A model generated the notes under the pieces. That model was not told the origin of the DNA and ran no database searches. It saw only the letters and a program-made list of their open reading frames with translations. The position numbers and the translations under genes were made by a program. From Cymbidium sinense (taxonomy: Eukaryota; Streptophyta; Magnoliopsida; Asparagales; Orchidaceae), in contig CM038214.1 in NCBI GenBank assembly GCA_021442155.1, positions 24,639,808-24,703,807 of the forward strand: 64,000 nucleotides of DNA, given 5' to 3'. Shown here one piece after another: positions 50,600 through 61,020 of the stretch. Each line of letters starts with the position of its first letter. Position 1 is the stretch's first letter.

Positions 50600-51060
50600 A
50601 AGAAATTTGGTTGATCTAAAAAATTATGGTTATATGCATGTTGATTTTCAAAATTTTCCTTCTTTGTTCTCATTGTAAAATCCATGAGCATAATTTGAAT
50701 GTTTCATTCTACATCCTCAAAAAAAGAATATTCTATTAAGAAACTATTGTGGTGCATCTTTGACTTCAAAATCATCTAGATCATCTGAAGTTTCTATCAT
50801 TGAATGTTCCTAATATGGATGTTTTACCTCTTATTTTTTTCTTGCAATTGAAGGTTTCTAATGTGAAAAATAATAATATCTCTAAACTTTTGGATGATGA
50901 TTCTTTTTTCTCTAAGTCAATCCCCGCATCCTTACCAATTTTTATTGATGAAAATGAAGCTTTAATTGAAAATATTAATGAGGATATCAATGTTATGCAT
51001 CATTTGAATTCAATGGATAATATGGATTTGGTTTCTCAAGTTTGAAAAACATGAGTATAC
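50600..51060 (+). pseudogene. LINE ORF1 C-terminal remnant with zinc knuckle
   Basis: Codons from 50,665 give C-S-H-C-K-I-H-E-H-N-L-N-V-S, the CCHC spacing C-x2-C-x4-H-x4-C with the last cysteine changed to serine (TCA at 50,704). It is preceded by YGYMHVDFQNFPSL in pieces, as in plant LINE ORF1 proteins with a DUF4283-type domain before a CCHC knuckle. From 50,800 an 81-codon frame rich in N, D, S and I may be the disordered C-terminal part. ORF1 proteins bind element RNA. Assignment rests on this motif and on its place before the endonuclease. Confidence 0.6.
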
Positions 51061-51483
51061 TTTAGTTCAGAATGATTTAAATTCTCAAACATATTTGGTT
51101 TTGTCTAATAATATGACTATTGAAGAAGAAGGGCTAGATGTTCACACTTGCCTTCTTAATAAATCTATTTCGGCTCCCTCGCTTGCTATACCCGATACTC
51201 ATTTAACTTTAATAAATTCTAATGGCTTGGAAGAAGGAGAACTAACATCTATATAGGAGACTTCCCCTATATCTATGACTAATGTTGTTAAATCCTTCTC
51301 AGATGATGATTCTATGGGAAAAGGAAATGGTTCCCGAACTTATCATGCTAAACAAAAAATTATTAAAAACATCCCTCCCAAATGGTACAATAACACTAGA
51401 TCTACTGTGGCCTCCCTCTCCTCTCTTAATCAACCTTTTCTTAACCCCTGTTTACTTCTTTATGTTTTATTTTGCTTGTTTAG

Positions 51484-52110
51484 AATGTTAGAGGGATCGA
51501 TATCCTCTCTATTTGTAACCGTATTAGAAAACTTTGTCGTATTCATAATATTTCTTTACTTATTATTTTGTAGCCTCTTATTCATGCAAACAAAATTAAC
51601 CATATTGCTAGAATGATCGATTTCAATAAATTTTTCTCTAATGTTAGTAATAAAATTTGGTTTTTGGAATAATTTTGTGGAGGTTTCTATTCTTGATGAC
51701 TTTCAATAAGTTGTCAATGCTAAAATATCTTATGGTGACTATTATGTTTTAGGCTCTTTTGTCTATTCATCTTGTAATAGATCTGGTAGAAATCTTCTTT
51801 GGGATAGTTTGATGAATTTTGCTACCTCTGTCAATAAACCTTGGTTTGTTGGTGGAGATTTCGACACTATTTTTTTCTCATATGAATGAAGAGGTGGTTG
51901 CTTTCCTAATATTCATTCCATGGAAGAATTTTCCAATATGATCCTTGATTGCAATTTGATTGATATTGGCTTTAAGGGTTCAAATTTTACTTGGCAAAAC
52001 TCTAGAATTTGGCAATGGTTGGACCAGATTCTTTTTAATACTCAATGGATTAGTCAATGGCCTATTACTTCTATCGATCATTTAAGCTGAACCTTATCAG
52101 ATCGTGCACC
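51484..52110 (+). pseudogene. LINE ORF2 endonuclease domain remnant
   Basis: The domain starts with NVRGIDILSICNRIRKLC (51,484 onward), continues with ISLLIIL, the WFVGGDFDTI catalytic motif (51,842 onward, matching the usual GGDFN), FTWQN, WLDQIL and HLS-TLSDRAPFL (about 52.08-52.12 kb), the typical order of APE-like LINE endonucleases. R in the usual LDR motif is Q, and H in SDHAP is R. Stops occur after IIL, after FSYE and within HLS-TLSD, and there is at least one frameshift. In an active element this domain nicks target DNA to start target-primed reverse transcription. Confidence 0.85.
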
Positions 52111-52114
52111 TTTT

Positions 52115-52837
52115 TTGGTATCTATTGAAGATAACTCTAATAGATTAAAAAATTTCTTTCATTTTAGATTTCAGAACATGTGGATTCAACATATTGATTT
52201 CTTTAATATTGTGGATAATAATTGGAAAGCTCCCTTACATCCTAACAATTTGATTATGGGGATGAATAGATTTTGGTTTAAGATTAAAAGACTTAAACAA
52301 AATTTTGGTTTGTGGAACAAGCATTATTTTAAAAACATTTTTGCTAATATCAAAGAAATGGAAAATTTGGTTTATGATCTTGAAGTCTCTATTATGTCTG
52401 GACCTACTAAGATTAAGGACTTGATTGAGGAGAAAGATAAACTTGTTAATTTTCAATATATGGAAGAGTCTTATTGCCACCAAAAACTTGCTAGCAAACA
52501 TATTGTGGATGGTGACAAAAATACTAGATATTTCCATGCTTTAGTTAATAAAAAGAGATCTTTAAATAATATTCAAAAAATTAATGATGGCAATGGAGAA
52601 TGGATTATGAGATATAATGATATTAAGGATTTGACCATTAATTACTTTAGAAATATGCTTAATAAGAGTTGCTCTTATGAAGCTATTTCTAAATCGCACT
52701 TGATTCCTTCTATTATAAACAATAATGATAATGAGTTGCTTACTATTGTACATAATGAAGAGTACATTTTTAAAGTTCTTAATAGCATGAACATATATTC
52801 TATTGTTGGTCCGAGGGTTTCACTACCAATTTTTTAA
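52115..52837 (+). pseudogene. LINE ORF2 linker between endonuclease and RT
   Basis: This is the longest uninterrupted frame in the window, 240 codons. It begins in the endonuclease end (APFLVSIEDNS in extended frame), then FHFRFQNMW, FWFKIKRLKQNFGLWNK and GDKNTRYFHALVNKKR, segments conserved between endonuclease and RT in plant L1 ORF2 proteins. The apparent ATG at 52,115 is an internal methionine, not a start. The frame ends at a TAA after VGPRVSLPIF, where a frameshift breaks the expected run into the RT domain. Confidence 0.85.
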
Positions 52838-53009
52838 AAAATGCTAGTTTATTATTAAAATGATTTGGTTGAGGCGTGGTTGATTTTTTAATGGTAATCC
52901 TTTTCCTAGATATTTTTCTAGCACTTCTTATTCTCATACAAGAAAGATAATCTAAACTATTGGAGTGATTTTAGAACTTAGTATTTGCACCTTTTCAATA
53001 ACCTTATTT

Positions 53010-53723
53010 TCAAAATTCTAACCAATGTAGTCCTTTAGTTCATAGGATTATCTCTAAGCCAAACCAATTTTGTTAGGTAGATCTATTATTGATAATATTC
53101 TGCTTGCTCAAGAATTAATTCATGATTTAGATACTAAGACTAGAGGTGGCAACATTATATTCAAATTAGAATTTATGAAAGCTTTTGATAATATCTCTTG
53201 GGATTTCCATATCCATATTCTAAATTTATTTGGGTTTTCTAATAAATTTAGCTTTCTTATTAAAAATTGTATTAATAATGCCTTGTTTTCTATTTTGCTT
53301 AATGGGGAAGCCTTAGGCTTCTTTCCTTCTTCCCATGGCCTAAGACAAGGGGATCCTCTATCTTCTGCCTTATTTATTATTATTGTATAGTACTTATCTA
53401 GGAGAATCATTGATCTATTCTTAAAAAATCCTAATATATACTACAGAACTCTTAGTGGTCTTCCTGTTTCTCATTTAAGTTTTGCAGATGATTTCATTAT
53501 TTTCTGCAATGCTTCTATTCATCATATCAAGAATCTCAAGATTTTTTTAAATAAATTTGGTAGAGAAAGTGGTATATCTATCAATAATAACAAAAGCTAT
53601 TTTATTACTTCTTCAAGCATCTCCAATAATGAAATTAATCAAATCTTGCATATCACTAACTTTAAACATCAACACCTTCCTCTTAAGTACTTTGGTGCAC
53701 CTCTTTTTAAAGCTCTGAAATGA
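53010..53723 (+). pseudogene. LINE reverse transcriptase domain remnant
   Basis: Motifs in order are LVHRIISKPNQF (about 53,033), GRSIIDNILLAQELIHD (about 53,076), FKLEFMKAFDNISWDF (about 53,160; the usual K-D-x-x-K-A-F-D has E in place of D at the first position), HGLRQGDPLSSALF (about 53,325) and FADD (53,481-53,492, intact). Then come LKYFGAPLFKA and a TGA at 53,721. One TAG (53,388-53,390) interrupts the frame between LRQGDP and FADD. Identification is firm. Confidence 0.92.
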
Positions 53724-55045
53724 TCCCATTTTTTTGATGACTTAATTCAATAAATTTTAAATAAATATTATGTTTGAGAATATCATTTACTTTCCTTTGG
53801 TGGCTCACTATTCTTAAAAGCACTCTTAATTCAATGCATCTTTATTTGATTCAAATTGTTATCGCCACTAATGCTACTCTTATCAGAATTGATCTCTTGC
53901 TTAATCAATATTTTGTGGGATCCAATAATTCTATTAAAGAATGCATTGGACTTCCTAGCATAAATTGTGGTCCCTTGGGTGAAGATGGTCTCAGTTGCAA
54001 ACCGATTCATGAAGCTATTACTGCCTTCTCTCATAAGCTCTGGTGGAATTTTAGAAAGAATGATAGCCTTTGGGCTAATTTTATGATGAAAAATATTGCC
54101 AAGGTAAACACCCTCTTATCTGTGCTTATAAAGTTGGTGACTCTTCGGTTTGGAAAAGGCTTTACTCCATTAAATGGGTTGTTGAACCCTTAATATCTTG
54201 GGGTATTCATTCAGGTTCTTCTTTCATTTGGCAAGATAATTGGATTGTCAATGGCCTTATTGACTCACTTTTCTCTACCAGCTTTACTACAGCTATCAAA
54301 GTAAACTCTTTCTAGCATAGTAACACTTGGAATGAAAACAAACTTGAGAATTATATCCATATTTCTCTTTTAGATAACTTTAGAAATATCCTTATTTTCT
54401 CTAACAAACCCGCCAAATTCTCTTTAAGCTTTCTTACAATGATGATTTTGTTCTTAAAGAGGTTTGAAATTTTATTAGAGATAAGCAAAACTCCTCTAAT
54501 GTTTTCATAAACTTTGGAACAATATCATTCCCATTTCTTATTTGGTTTTAGCTTGGAGGATTTTGAATAACTTTGTTCCTGTGGACTCTTTGCTCTAGAA
54601 TAAAGGGTTTTATTTGCCTTCAAAGTGCTATTGTTGCTTCCATATTGAAAATGTTATTCATGTTTTTGTTAATGGTGCTATTGCTTCTAAATTATGGTTA
54701 TGGTATGATGATTTATTTAATACCAACTTCTTTCATGGCTCTCTTTCCATATATCAACTTCTTGAAGTCTATTTCAAAAAATCTATGAAAGGTCATATCA
54801 AAGTTCTAGTTGCTATTACCCTTATCTTCATGGATGTACAAAATGATGCTAAATATCATGGTATTCCTATGATCCATAAATGGATCTTAGCTAGAACCAA
54901 AGAAAAAATTCATGCTTTGTTTAATGCTAATCTTATTAGGAACATTCATTTTAGAGGCTATAAATTTATGGATAAAAAATTGGGTATCATTTTGCCTGAT
55001 GTTGACTCTTATAAAAGAGTTAGGATTATCCATTAGATCAAACCC
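53724..55045 (+). pseudogene. LINE ORF2 thumb and zf-RVT region remnant
   Basis: Fragments in several frames include LSFGGSLFLKALLIQC (about 53.79 kb), WWNFRKNDSLWANFM (about 54.04 kb), a GSSFIWQDNWIVNG segment (about 54.22 kb), AWRILNNFVPVDSLL followed by a TAG (about 54.55 kb), and LPSKCYCCFHIENVIHVF (54,614 onward). The last two are the zf-RVT domain found after the RT in plant LINEs, here without its final cysteine. Frames of 139, 140 and 67 codons across this stretch are partial or shadow readings. Confidence 0.8.
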
Positions 55046-55524
55046 AAAAAAAAATTTGATTAAAGTGAATATTGATGAGTCTGTTGCTTCCAATAAATAT
55101 GGCTGTGGTGGTACTCTTAAGTATTATAAAGGTACTATGTTCTTTTGCCTATCCTCTCAAAGTCCATTCTATTATTTATGCTGAGCTTATGGCTATCAAT
55201 AAAGCTATTGAAATTTATTTGAATAAAGGTTTCCTCAACATCTAGATTGAAGTTGATGCGCTCTTGCTTCTTGGCATGCTAAACTCTAATAGAACAGTAA
55301 ATGCTGATTTATTTTATCTTCTCAATCATACTAAAAATCTTCTTTCTCAAGTTCATTATAAAATTTCCCATATTCTTCATGAAGGTAATGCTTGTGCTGA
55401 TTTCTTGGCTACTTTAGGTGCCAACTTAATTGGTTTCACTTTATTTGACAATCAAAATTTGCCTAAACTTTTAAGGTGTTTGGTCAATTTGGATAACACT
55501 AGATTACCTTATCTCAGATTATAA
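55046..55524 (+). pseudogene. LINE C-terminal RNase H domain remnant
   Basis: KVNIDESVASNKYGCGGTL (about 55,065), then in another frame YAELMAINKAIEI (about 55,178), IEVDALLLL (about 55,247) and HILHEGNACADFLATLGAN (about 55,372), ending at TAA (55,522-55,524). The four acidic positions expected for RNase H (D in NIDE, E in AELM, D in EVDA, D in ACADFL) are all visible across the frames. A frameshift and an in-frame TAG break it. This domain degrades RNA in RNA-DNA hybrids after first-strand synthesis. Confidence 0.88.
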
Positions 55525-56865
55525 TTTTCTTGGCTTAGTTTTTTCTGTTGGTTTTTTATGAGCCATTGCTTTTGGTTCCCCTTTATTAATCCCTCTTTAG
55601 GTTGTGGCCATTTGCTTATTTTCACTCTTGGGGTTGTGCTAGGTTTTGTTTTTAGCTCTTGCTTTTGGATTGGACTGGTCGTTGCAACCTAGTTGTTCCT
55701 ATCTTCTCTGCCAGTGTTTGGTTTTTTTTGCCTGGTGGCTGCTGTTTGCCTAGCTGGGTGATTATTATTGCTTGGTTATTTTTTATGACCTTCATTTGGG
55801 TGGTGGCTTTGCTTGTTATTTTTTGTATGGGGTTTGCCATATTCCTGGGCTGGTTGCTTCCTTAACTGAGTTGAATTTTCTGCTACTATGGTAGTTGGCT
55901 CGGTGGATTGGATGTGTTGGTTGGTTGGTTGTTGGTTGTGTTGGTAGTTTATCCTTCATTGGTGTCGACGGAGGGCTGTTGGTGGCCTAATTTGGGATTG
56001 GATTTCATAAGGTGGAGGTTATTTATTGATTGTTATTTCTTCTTTTTTGTGGATTGGGTTTGGATGGTCAGTTTTGCTGGTTTGGGTTTGTTTCTTTTGG
56101 TTGTGGTTTACCTCTTCTTACAATGGTCTTCCTCTCTTGGCTATAATTGTTTTATTTTTGTTGTTATTTTGGGTTGGATGGTTGATGGATGTGTAGTGGC
56201 TGTTATTTTGCTTTGGGATCTGGTGACTTGGTTTGGTGTATTGGTGCCCAACTTGGATGTGGTTATGATGCTTGCACTCATTGATATTTCTCTTCCTTTT
56301 TGCAGTTGGCTTTGGTGGTGTTCTTGTTGTATTGCTGTTGCTCCTGATGGATGGCTTTTAGTCTGTCTTACTGGTCTTTGCTCCATTTTGTTTTTGGCTG
56401 GCTATTCACCTCACCTGGATTAGAATTTCTGTTGCTTTGGTTGGGTTTGGTGGATGCTGATGTTTACTTCTACAATTTTCCTGGTTGATTTGGGTCATTT
56501 TGGCATGTGGATGCTATTGGTCTTTTCATTGATTTGGATTTTCTGCTACTGTGGTGGTTGGCTGGCAGGCTATGTTGGTTGCCTGGGTTGGTTGGTTGTT
56601 TTGGATGGCTGGGTTGGTTGGATGGGTGGCTGTTTTGGCCTTTGTTTCTTACTCTATTGGTGTCATGTTGGTTGGCCTGCTCTTGCTATGGTTCCCTTCT
56701 CTTGGCTGCTACTACTTCCCTTTTTATGGTTTGGGTGATAGCCTTGCTGCCTTTCTTGTTTGCTTGTGGAAGACATGAACTCTTATGTTTTTTCTTTTTT
56801 GTCTTGGTTTTTTCAAGTGAAAGTTTTAAGTACCCAACATCGATTGTTAGTTTTAGATTTTAAGA
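55525..56865 (+). other. T/G-rich 3' region of the LINE
   Basis: 1.3 kb of strongly T- and G-rich sequence directly after the RNase H stop, with many TTGGTTGG and GCTGGTTG words. Frames of up to 171 codons (55,908-56,423) rich in W, L, V and G arise from this composition and match no family. It resembles the insert at 19.6-21.2 kb in style. It contains a 17-base word at 56,307-56,323 that recurs at 58,787. Confidence 0.65.
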
Positions 56866-56899
56866 TGGAAGATTGAAAGAGGAAAAATAAATCAAATCA

Positions 56900-58500
56900 T
56901 TGTCCTAGGATTAGATGGGGATACTTAAAGAACACAAATAAAAATATTTTTAAGAGCAAACTACAAGAGCTTAGAATTTGGGATGTTCATAAAGAAGCTA
57001 ATGTTATGTGGAAAAAAATAGCAAGTGAAATTAACCAAGTTGCTAAAAATGTGCTTGGAGAATCAAAAGGAAAAGCTTCTTTAATAAAAATAGTTGGTGG
57101 TGGAGTGAGTGTGCAAGAAAAGATAAGAAATAAGAAGCATTATTATAAAACTTGGTTTATATGTAAAACTTGGAGAATTGAAAGATATAAAGTGGCCTAG
57201 AGATTCTAAGAAAGCAATATATGATGCAAAAAATTTTGCTTTTAGTGATTTATACAATAGATTAGATACCAAAGAAGGTGAAAGATATATGTATAAGTTA
57301 GCTAATCAAAGAGATAGGAGAAGTAAAGACCTAGTTCAACTGCGGTGTATTAAGGATGAAGATAATAAAGTGCTTTTCTTAGAAAAGGATATTGAAAAAA
57401 GGTGGATGAGATATTTTGATAAACTTTTCAATGAAGGATCTGAATGTATGATTGATTTTAGCAACCTTAATACCCTAAACAAAAATAAAGAATTTTATTT
57501 TATCGTCAAATAGTATGAAGTTAGTGAAACTTTAAAGAAAATGAAATGTGGAAAAGCAGTAAGACTTGATGATATTCCAATAGAAGTGTGGAAATGTTTA
57601 GGAGATTAAGGAATTTCTTGGCTTACAAATCTTTTTAATGTTATTTTAAAGGCTAAAAAAATGCCAGATGAGTGGAGAAAGAGTTTGTTGGTTCCTATAT
57701 TTAAGAATAAAGGTGATGCACAAGAGTGTGCAAATTATAGACGAATTAAGTTAATGTGTCATACATTAAAATTATGGGAGAGAGTAATTGACCATAGGTT
57801 ATGATGTGATACAAAAGTTTCTCACAATCAATTTGGTTTCATGCTAGGTAGATCTACTATGGATGCTATATATTTGTTAAGAGGTTTGATGGTGAATTAT
57901 AGAGAAAGTAAGGAGGATTTACATATGATATTTATTGATTTAGAGAAAGCTTATGATAAAGTTTCAAGAGATGTTCTTTGGAGAGTTCTAGAATAGAAAA
58001 GATTAATATTGGTTATATTCAAGTCATTAAAAATATGTATACTAGAGTTGTTACTTGTGTCCAAACACAAGGAGGATTGACAAAATATTTTCCCATTTCA
58101 ATTGGATTACATCAAGGATCAGGTTTAAGACCTTATATTTTTTGCTTTAGTTATGGATGTTCTTACTAACCATTTATAGGAAGATGTACCTGTATGCTTT
58201 TGCTGATTCTTCTTGATAAGACTAGAGGGAGTCAAGAGAAACTTGAATTATGGAGGTCAATATTAGAGTCTAAAGGTTTTCATTTAAGTAGATCTAAAAC
58301 TGAATATATGGAGTGTAATTTTAGTTGTAGAAGTTCTAATGGTAGTGTTGTGACATTTGGTGAACAAGTTATTAATAAGAGTGAACGATTCAGATATTTA
58401 GGCTCTATTGTTCAAAATGATGGTGAAATAAATGGAGATGTAATTAGTAGAATTCAAGTTGGATGGTTGAAAGTGGATGCATCCGGCGTTGTGTCATAGA
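56900..58500 (+). mobile_element. Decayed RTE-type LINE, 5'-truncated
   Basis: The remnant starts near the end of the endonuclease or linker: MWKKIASEINQVAKNVLGES (57,006 onward), then LANQRDRRSKDL, MRYFDKLFNEG, IPIEVWKCLGD, MPDEWRKSLLVPIFKNKGD, HNQFGFMLGRSTMDAIYLL and FIDLEKAYDKV. IGLHQGSGLRPYIFCF follows, then a broken FADD (FADS at 58,199-58,210, out of frame) and LELWRSILESKGFHLSRSKT up to WLKVDASGV. These are the hallmarks of plant RTE-clade reverse transcriptase. The frame is broken near 57,180, by stops at 57,511, 57,607, about 57,811 and 57,994, and by shifts near 58,000 and 58,150-58,200. The usual region after the thumb is missing, so it is truncated at both ends. Confidence 0.9.
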
Positions 58501-58780
58501 AAAGTTCCATAAACTTAAAAAAAATAAGATAAAAAATAAATAATAAAAGCCAATAAAAAAGCATAAAACTAAGTTAAAAGTATTAAAAAAAAAGATAAAT
58601 AGAAAAACTGAGAAAAATGAATTAGAGAAAAATAGATAAATAAAATACCTAAATAGATTTATAAATGAAATAATAGAATGTTAGAATAAATGACCTTAGT
58701 ATACTTAAATTAAAATGACACATAATAAAAGAAATAATAATATGTAAAAAAAAAATAAACTATTATGTTAAAAAATTCCT
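58501..58780. other. A-rich spacer after the RTE relic
   Basis: This is about 280 bp of A-rich sequence with AAAATAAAT and AAAAGATAAATAG words. It is not organised as CCCTAAA units. It may be the decayed tail of the RTE relic. Nothing else is recognised. Confidence 0.45.
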
Positions 58781-58985
58781 CTTGTGTGGCTTTGGTGGTG
58801 TTCCCCACTGCCTAATGGTTGGTTGATTTTATGCCTTATTGGGCTTATTTTTTTTGGTAGCTTTGTGGTTGACTATTATGTCTACTTCTTGAAAGAGTTT
58901 GCAGCCTTGGAAGATGATGGACTTGGAATGATGGGCTACAAGAGGTATGCGGCAATGATGGCCTTGATGTTTCCCCTCTAAATCA
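58781..58985 (+). mobile_element. Small T/G-rich fragment related to the LINE 3' region
   Basis: The fragment shares TGGCTTTGGTGGTGTTC (58,787-58,803) with 56,307-56,323, and a similar order of weaker words after it. It then runs through GAAGATGATGGACTTGG to CTAAATCACTAAATAAAAAAATAAAAT, where the satellite resumes. A 65-codon frame here is not a credible gene. It is either a displaced piece of the LINE 3' end or the end of a second, mostly lost, LINE copy. Confidence 0.5.
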
Positions 58986-61020
58986 CTAAATAAAAAAATA
59001 AAATAAAATAAAACCTAAACTAAAACCTAACTAAACCTAAACCTAAACCTAAACCTAAACTTAAAAGAAAATAAAAATAAAAAAACTAAACTAAAATAAA
59101 ATAAATAAAAACCTAAACCAAACTAAAAAAAATACAAAACCTAAATAAAATAAAGCCTAAACCTAAAATGAAAAATAAAATAAACCTCAAATAAAATAAA
59201 ATAAAAACTAAATAAAAACCTAAACCTAAAAAATAAACTTAAAAATAAAACCTAAAAATAAATAAAAAATTAAACCTAAACCCTAAACTAAAAAAATAAA
59301 ACCTAAACCTAAAATAAAAATAAAATAAACCTAAACCTAAACTAAAATAAACTAAACTAAAATAAATAAAACCTACACATAAACCTAAACCAAAACCAAA
59401 ACCCTAAATAAAATAAAATAACTAATAATAAACCTAAAACTAAAAAATAAACCTAAAAGTAAACCTAAAAATAAAACCTAAAACTTAAACCTAAAATAAA
59501 ATAAAAAACCTAAACCTAAAAATAAAACCTAAACCTAAAAATAAAATAAAAAATAAAATAAAAAAAATAAACCTAAGCCTAACTAAAAAATAAACTAAAA
59601 TAAAACCTAAACTAAAATAAATAAACCCAAAATAAATAAACTAAACTAAATAAAATAAAATAAAATAAAATAAACTAAATAAATAGATAAACCTAAATGT
59701 GCTTTTAATTTAAAAAGATAAAAAAATTAAAATTTGAAAAAACCCTACCCTCACAACAAACTTAAACATTAAAATCCTAAACCATAAACCCTAATCCCTA
59801 AACATTAAACCCTAAATCCCAAACTGTAAAGCCTAAATCAAAAACCTTAAAAACCTAAAAACCTAAATCGAAACTAAATAAAACCTAAAAATGAAATAAA
59901 TAAAGAAACCTAAACCTTAATAAAATAATTAAATAAAGTAAATAAAAACCAAAACTAAAACCTAAACCTAAACCTAAAAGTAAAAAAAAACTAAAATACA
60001 ACAAATAAAAACCTAAACTAAACTAAAAAAAACAAAAAAAAACTCATGAATAAAAATCCAAAAAAAATAAAAACTAAACGTAAAATAAAAAAAAATAAAC
60101 CTAAAATAAAATAAAATAAAAACTAATTAAAATCCAAAACCTAAGAAATAAACCTAAAAATAAATTTAAAAAAACCTAAACCCTAAACTAAAAAAAGAAC
60201 CTAAACCTTAAAAAAAATACAAAATAAAATAAATGTAAAACCTAAATTAAAATAAACTAAATGAAAATAAATAAAACCTAAGCCTAAAACCTAAACCATA
60301 ATCTAAATAAAATAAAATAAACTCAAAATAAACCTAAAACTAAACTAAAAAATAAAACCAAAAATAAACCTAAAATAAAACCTAAACCTAAACCTAAAAT
60401 AAAATAAAACCTAAACCTAAACCTAAAAATAAAATAAAACCTAATAAAATAAAAATAAAATAAATGTAAATAAGAATAACTAAACCTAAACTATAAAATA
60501 AACTAAAGTAAAACCAAAACGAAAATAAAACCTAAATAAACTAAAGTAAATAAAATAAAAATAAACCTAATAAAATAAAATAAAATAAACTAAAATAAAT
60601 AAATAAACTAAATAAACTAAATAAACATAAACCTGATTTGCTTAATTAAAACCTCTAATCTAAACTAACTAACCCTAAACACTCACCACCTCACACTCCC
60701 TAAACTACCTAAACCCTTAAAATCCACTCTAAACCCTAAACCCTAAACACCCAAGGCCCTAAATTGTAAACCTCCTAAACCATCAAAATCCTAAACCCTA
60801 AACCTAACAAACTTAAACCTAAACCCTAAAACCTAACCCTAAACCTTAAATCCTAACCTTAAACCCAAAATCCCTAAAGGCATAAAACCTGAAATCGTAA
60901 ACATTAAACTCTAAATCCTAAAGCCTAAACCCTAACCCTAAACCCTGAACCCTAAATCTAAACCTAAAGTAACTAAATAAATAAATAAATAAAATTAAAC
61001 CTAAAATAACATAAACCTAA
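58986..61020. repeat. Telomere-derived satellite, CCCTAAA orientation
   Basis: A-rich blocks carry CCTAAA units (58.99-59.7 and 59.87-60.6 kb), with CCCTAAA-rich blocks at about 59.75-59.86 and 60.66-60.97 kb. Weak forms of the unit-end box occur near 59,702 and 60,640. The last 60 bases before the GR-RBP copy contain the AAAGTAACTAAATAAAT word seen upstream of other copies. No gene is seen. Confidence 0.92.

Larger units (their letters stand above)
49966..56865 (+). mobile_element. Decayed L1-type LINE with RNase H
   Basis: This plus-strand element has the order ORF1 zinc knuckle (50.66 kb), APE-type endonuclease (51.48-52.11 kb), linker (52.1-52.9 kb), reverse transcriptase (about 53.0-53.72 kb), zf-RVT-like region (54.55-54.75 kb), RNase H (55.05-55.52 kb) and a T/G-rich 3' region (55.53-56.86 kb). 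A C-terminal RNase H after the RT is known in many plant L1 elements. Numerous stops and frameshifts make it inactive, although the FADD active site of the RT is intact. No A tail is seen at its right edge, where an RTE-type LINE begins, so the true 3' end may be displaced or lost. Confidence 0.88.

Noticed and set aside
55908..56863. Tryptophan- and leucine-rich frames up to 171 codons that look like membrane segments
   Set aside because: TGG and TTG words of the T/G-rich LINE 3' region translate this way in several overlapping frames. None has a family match.
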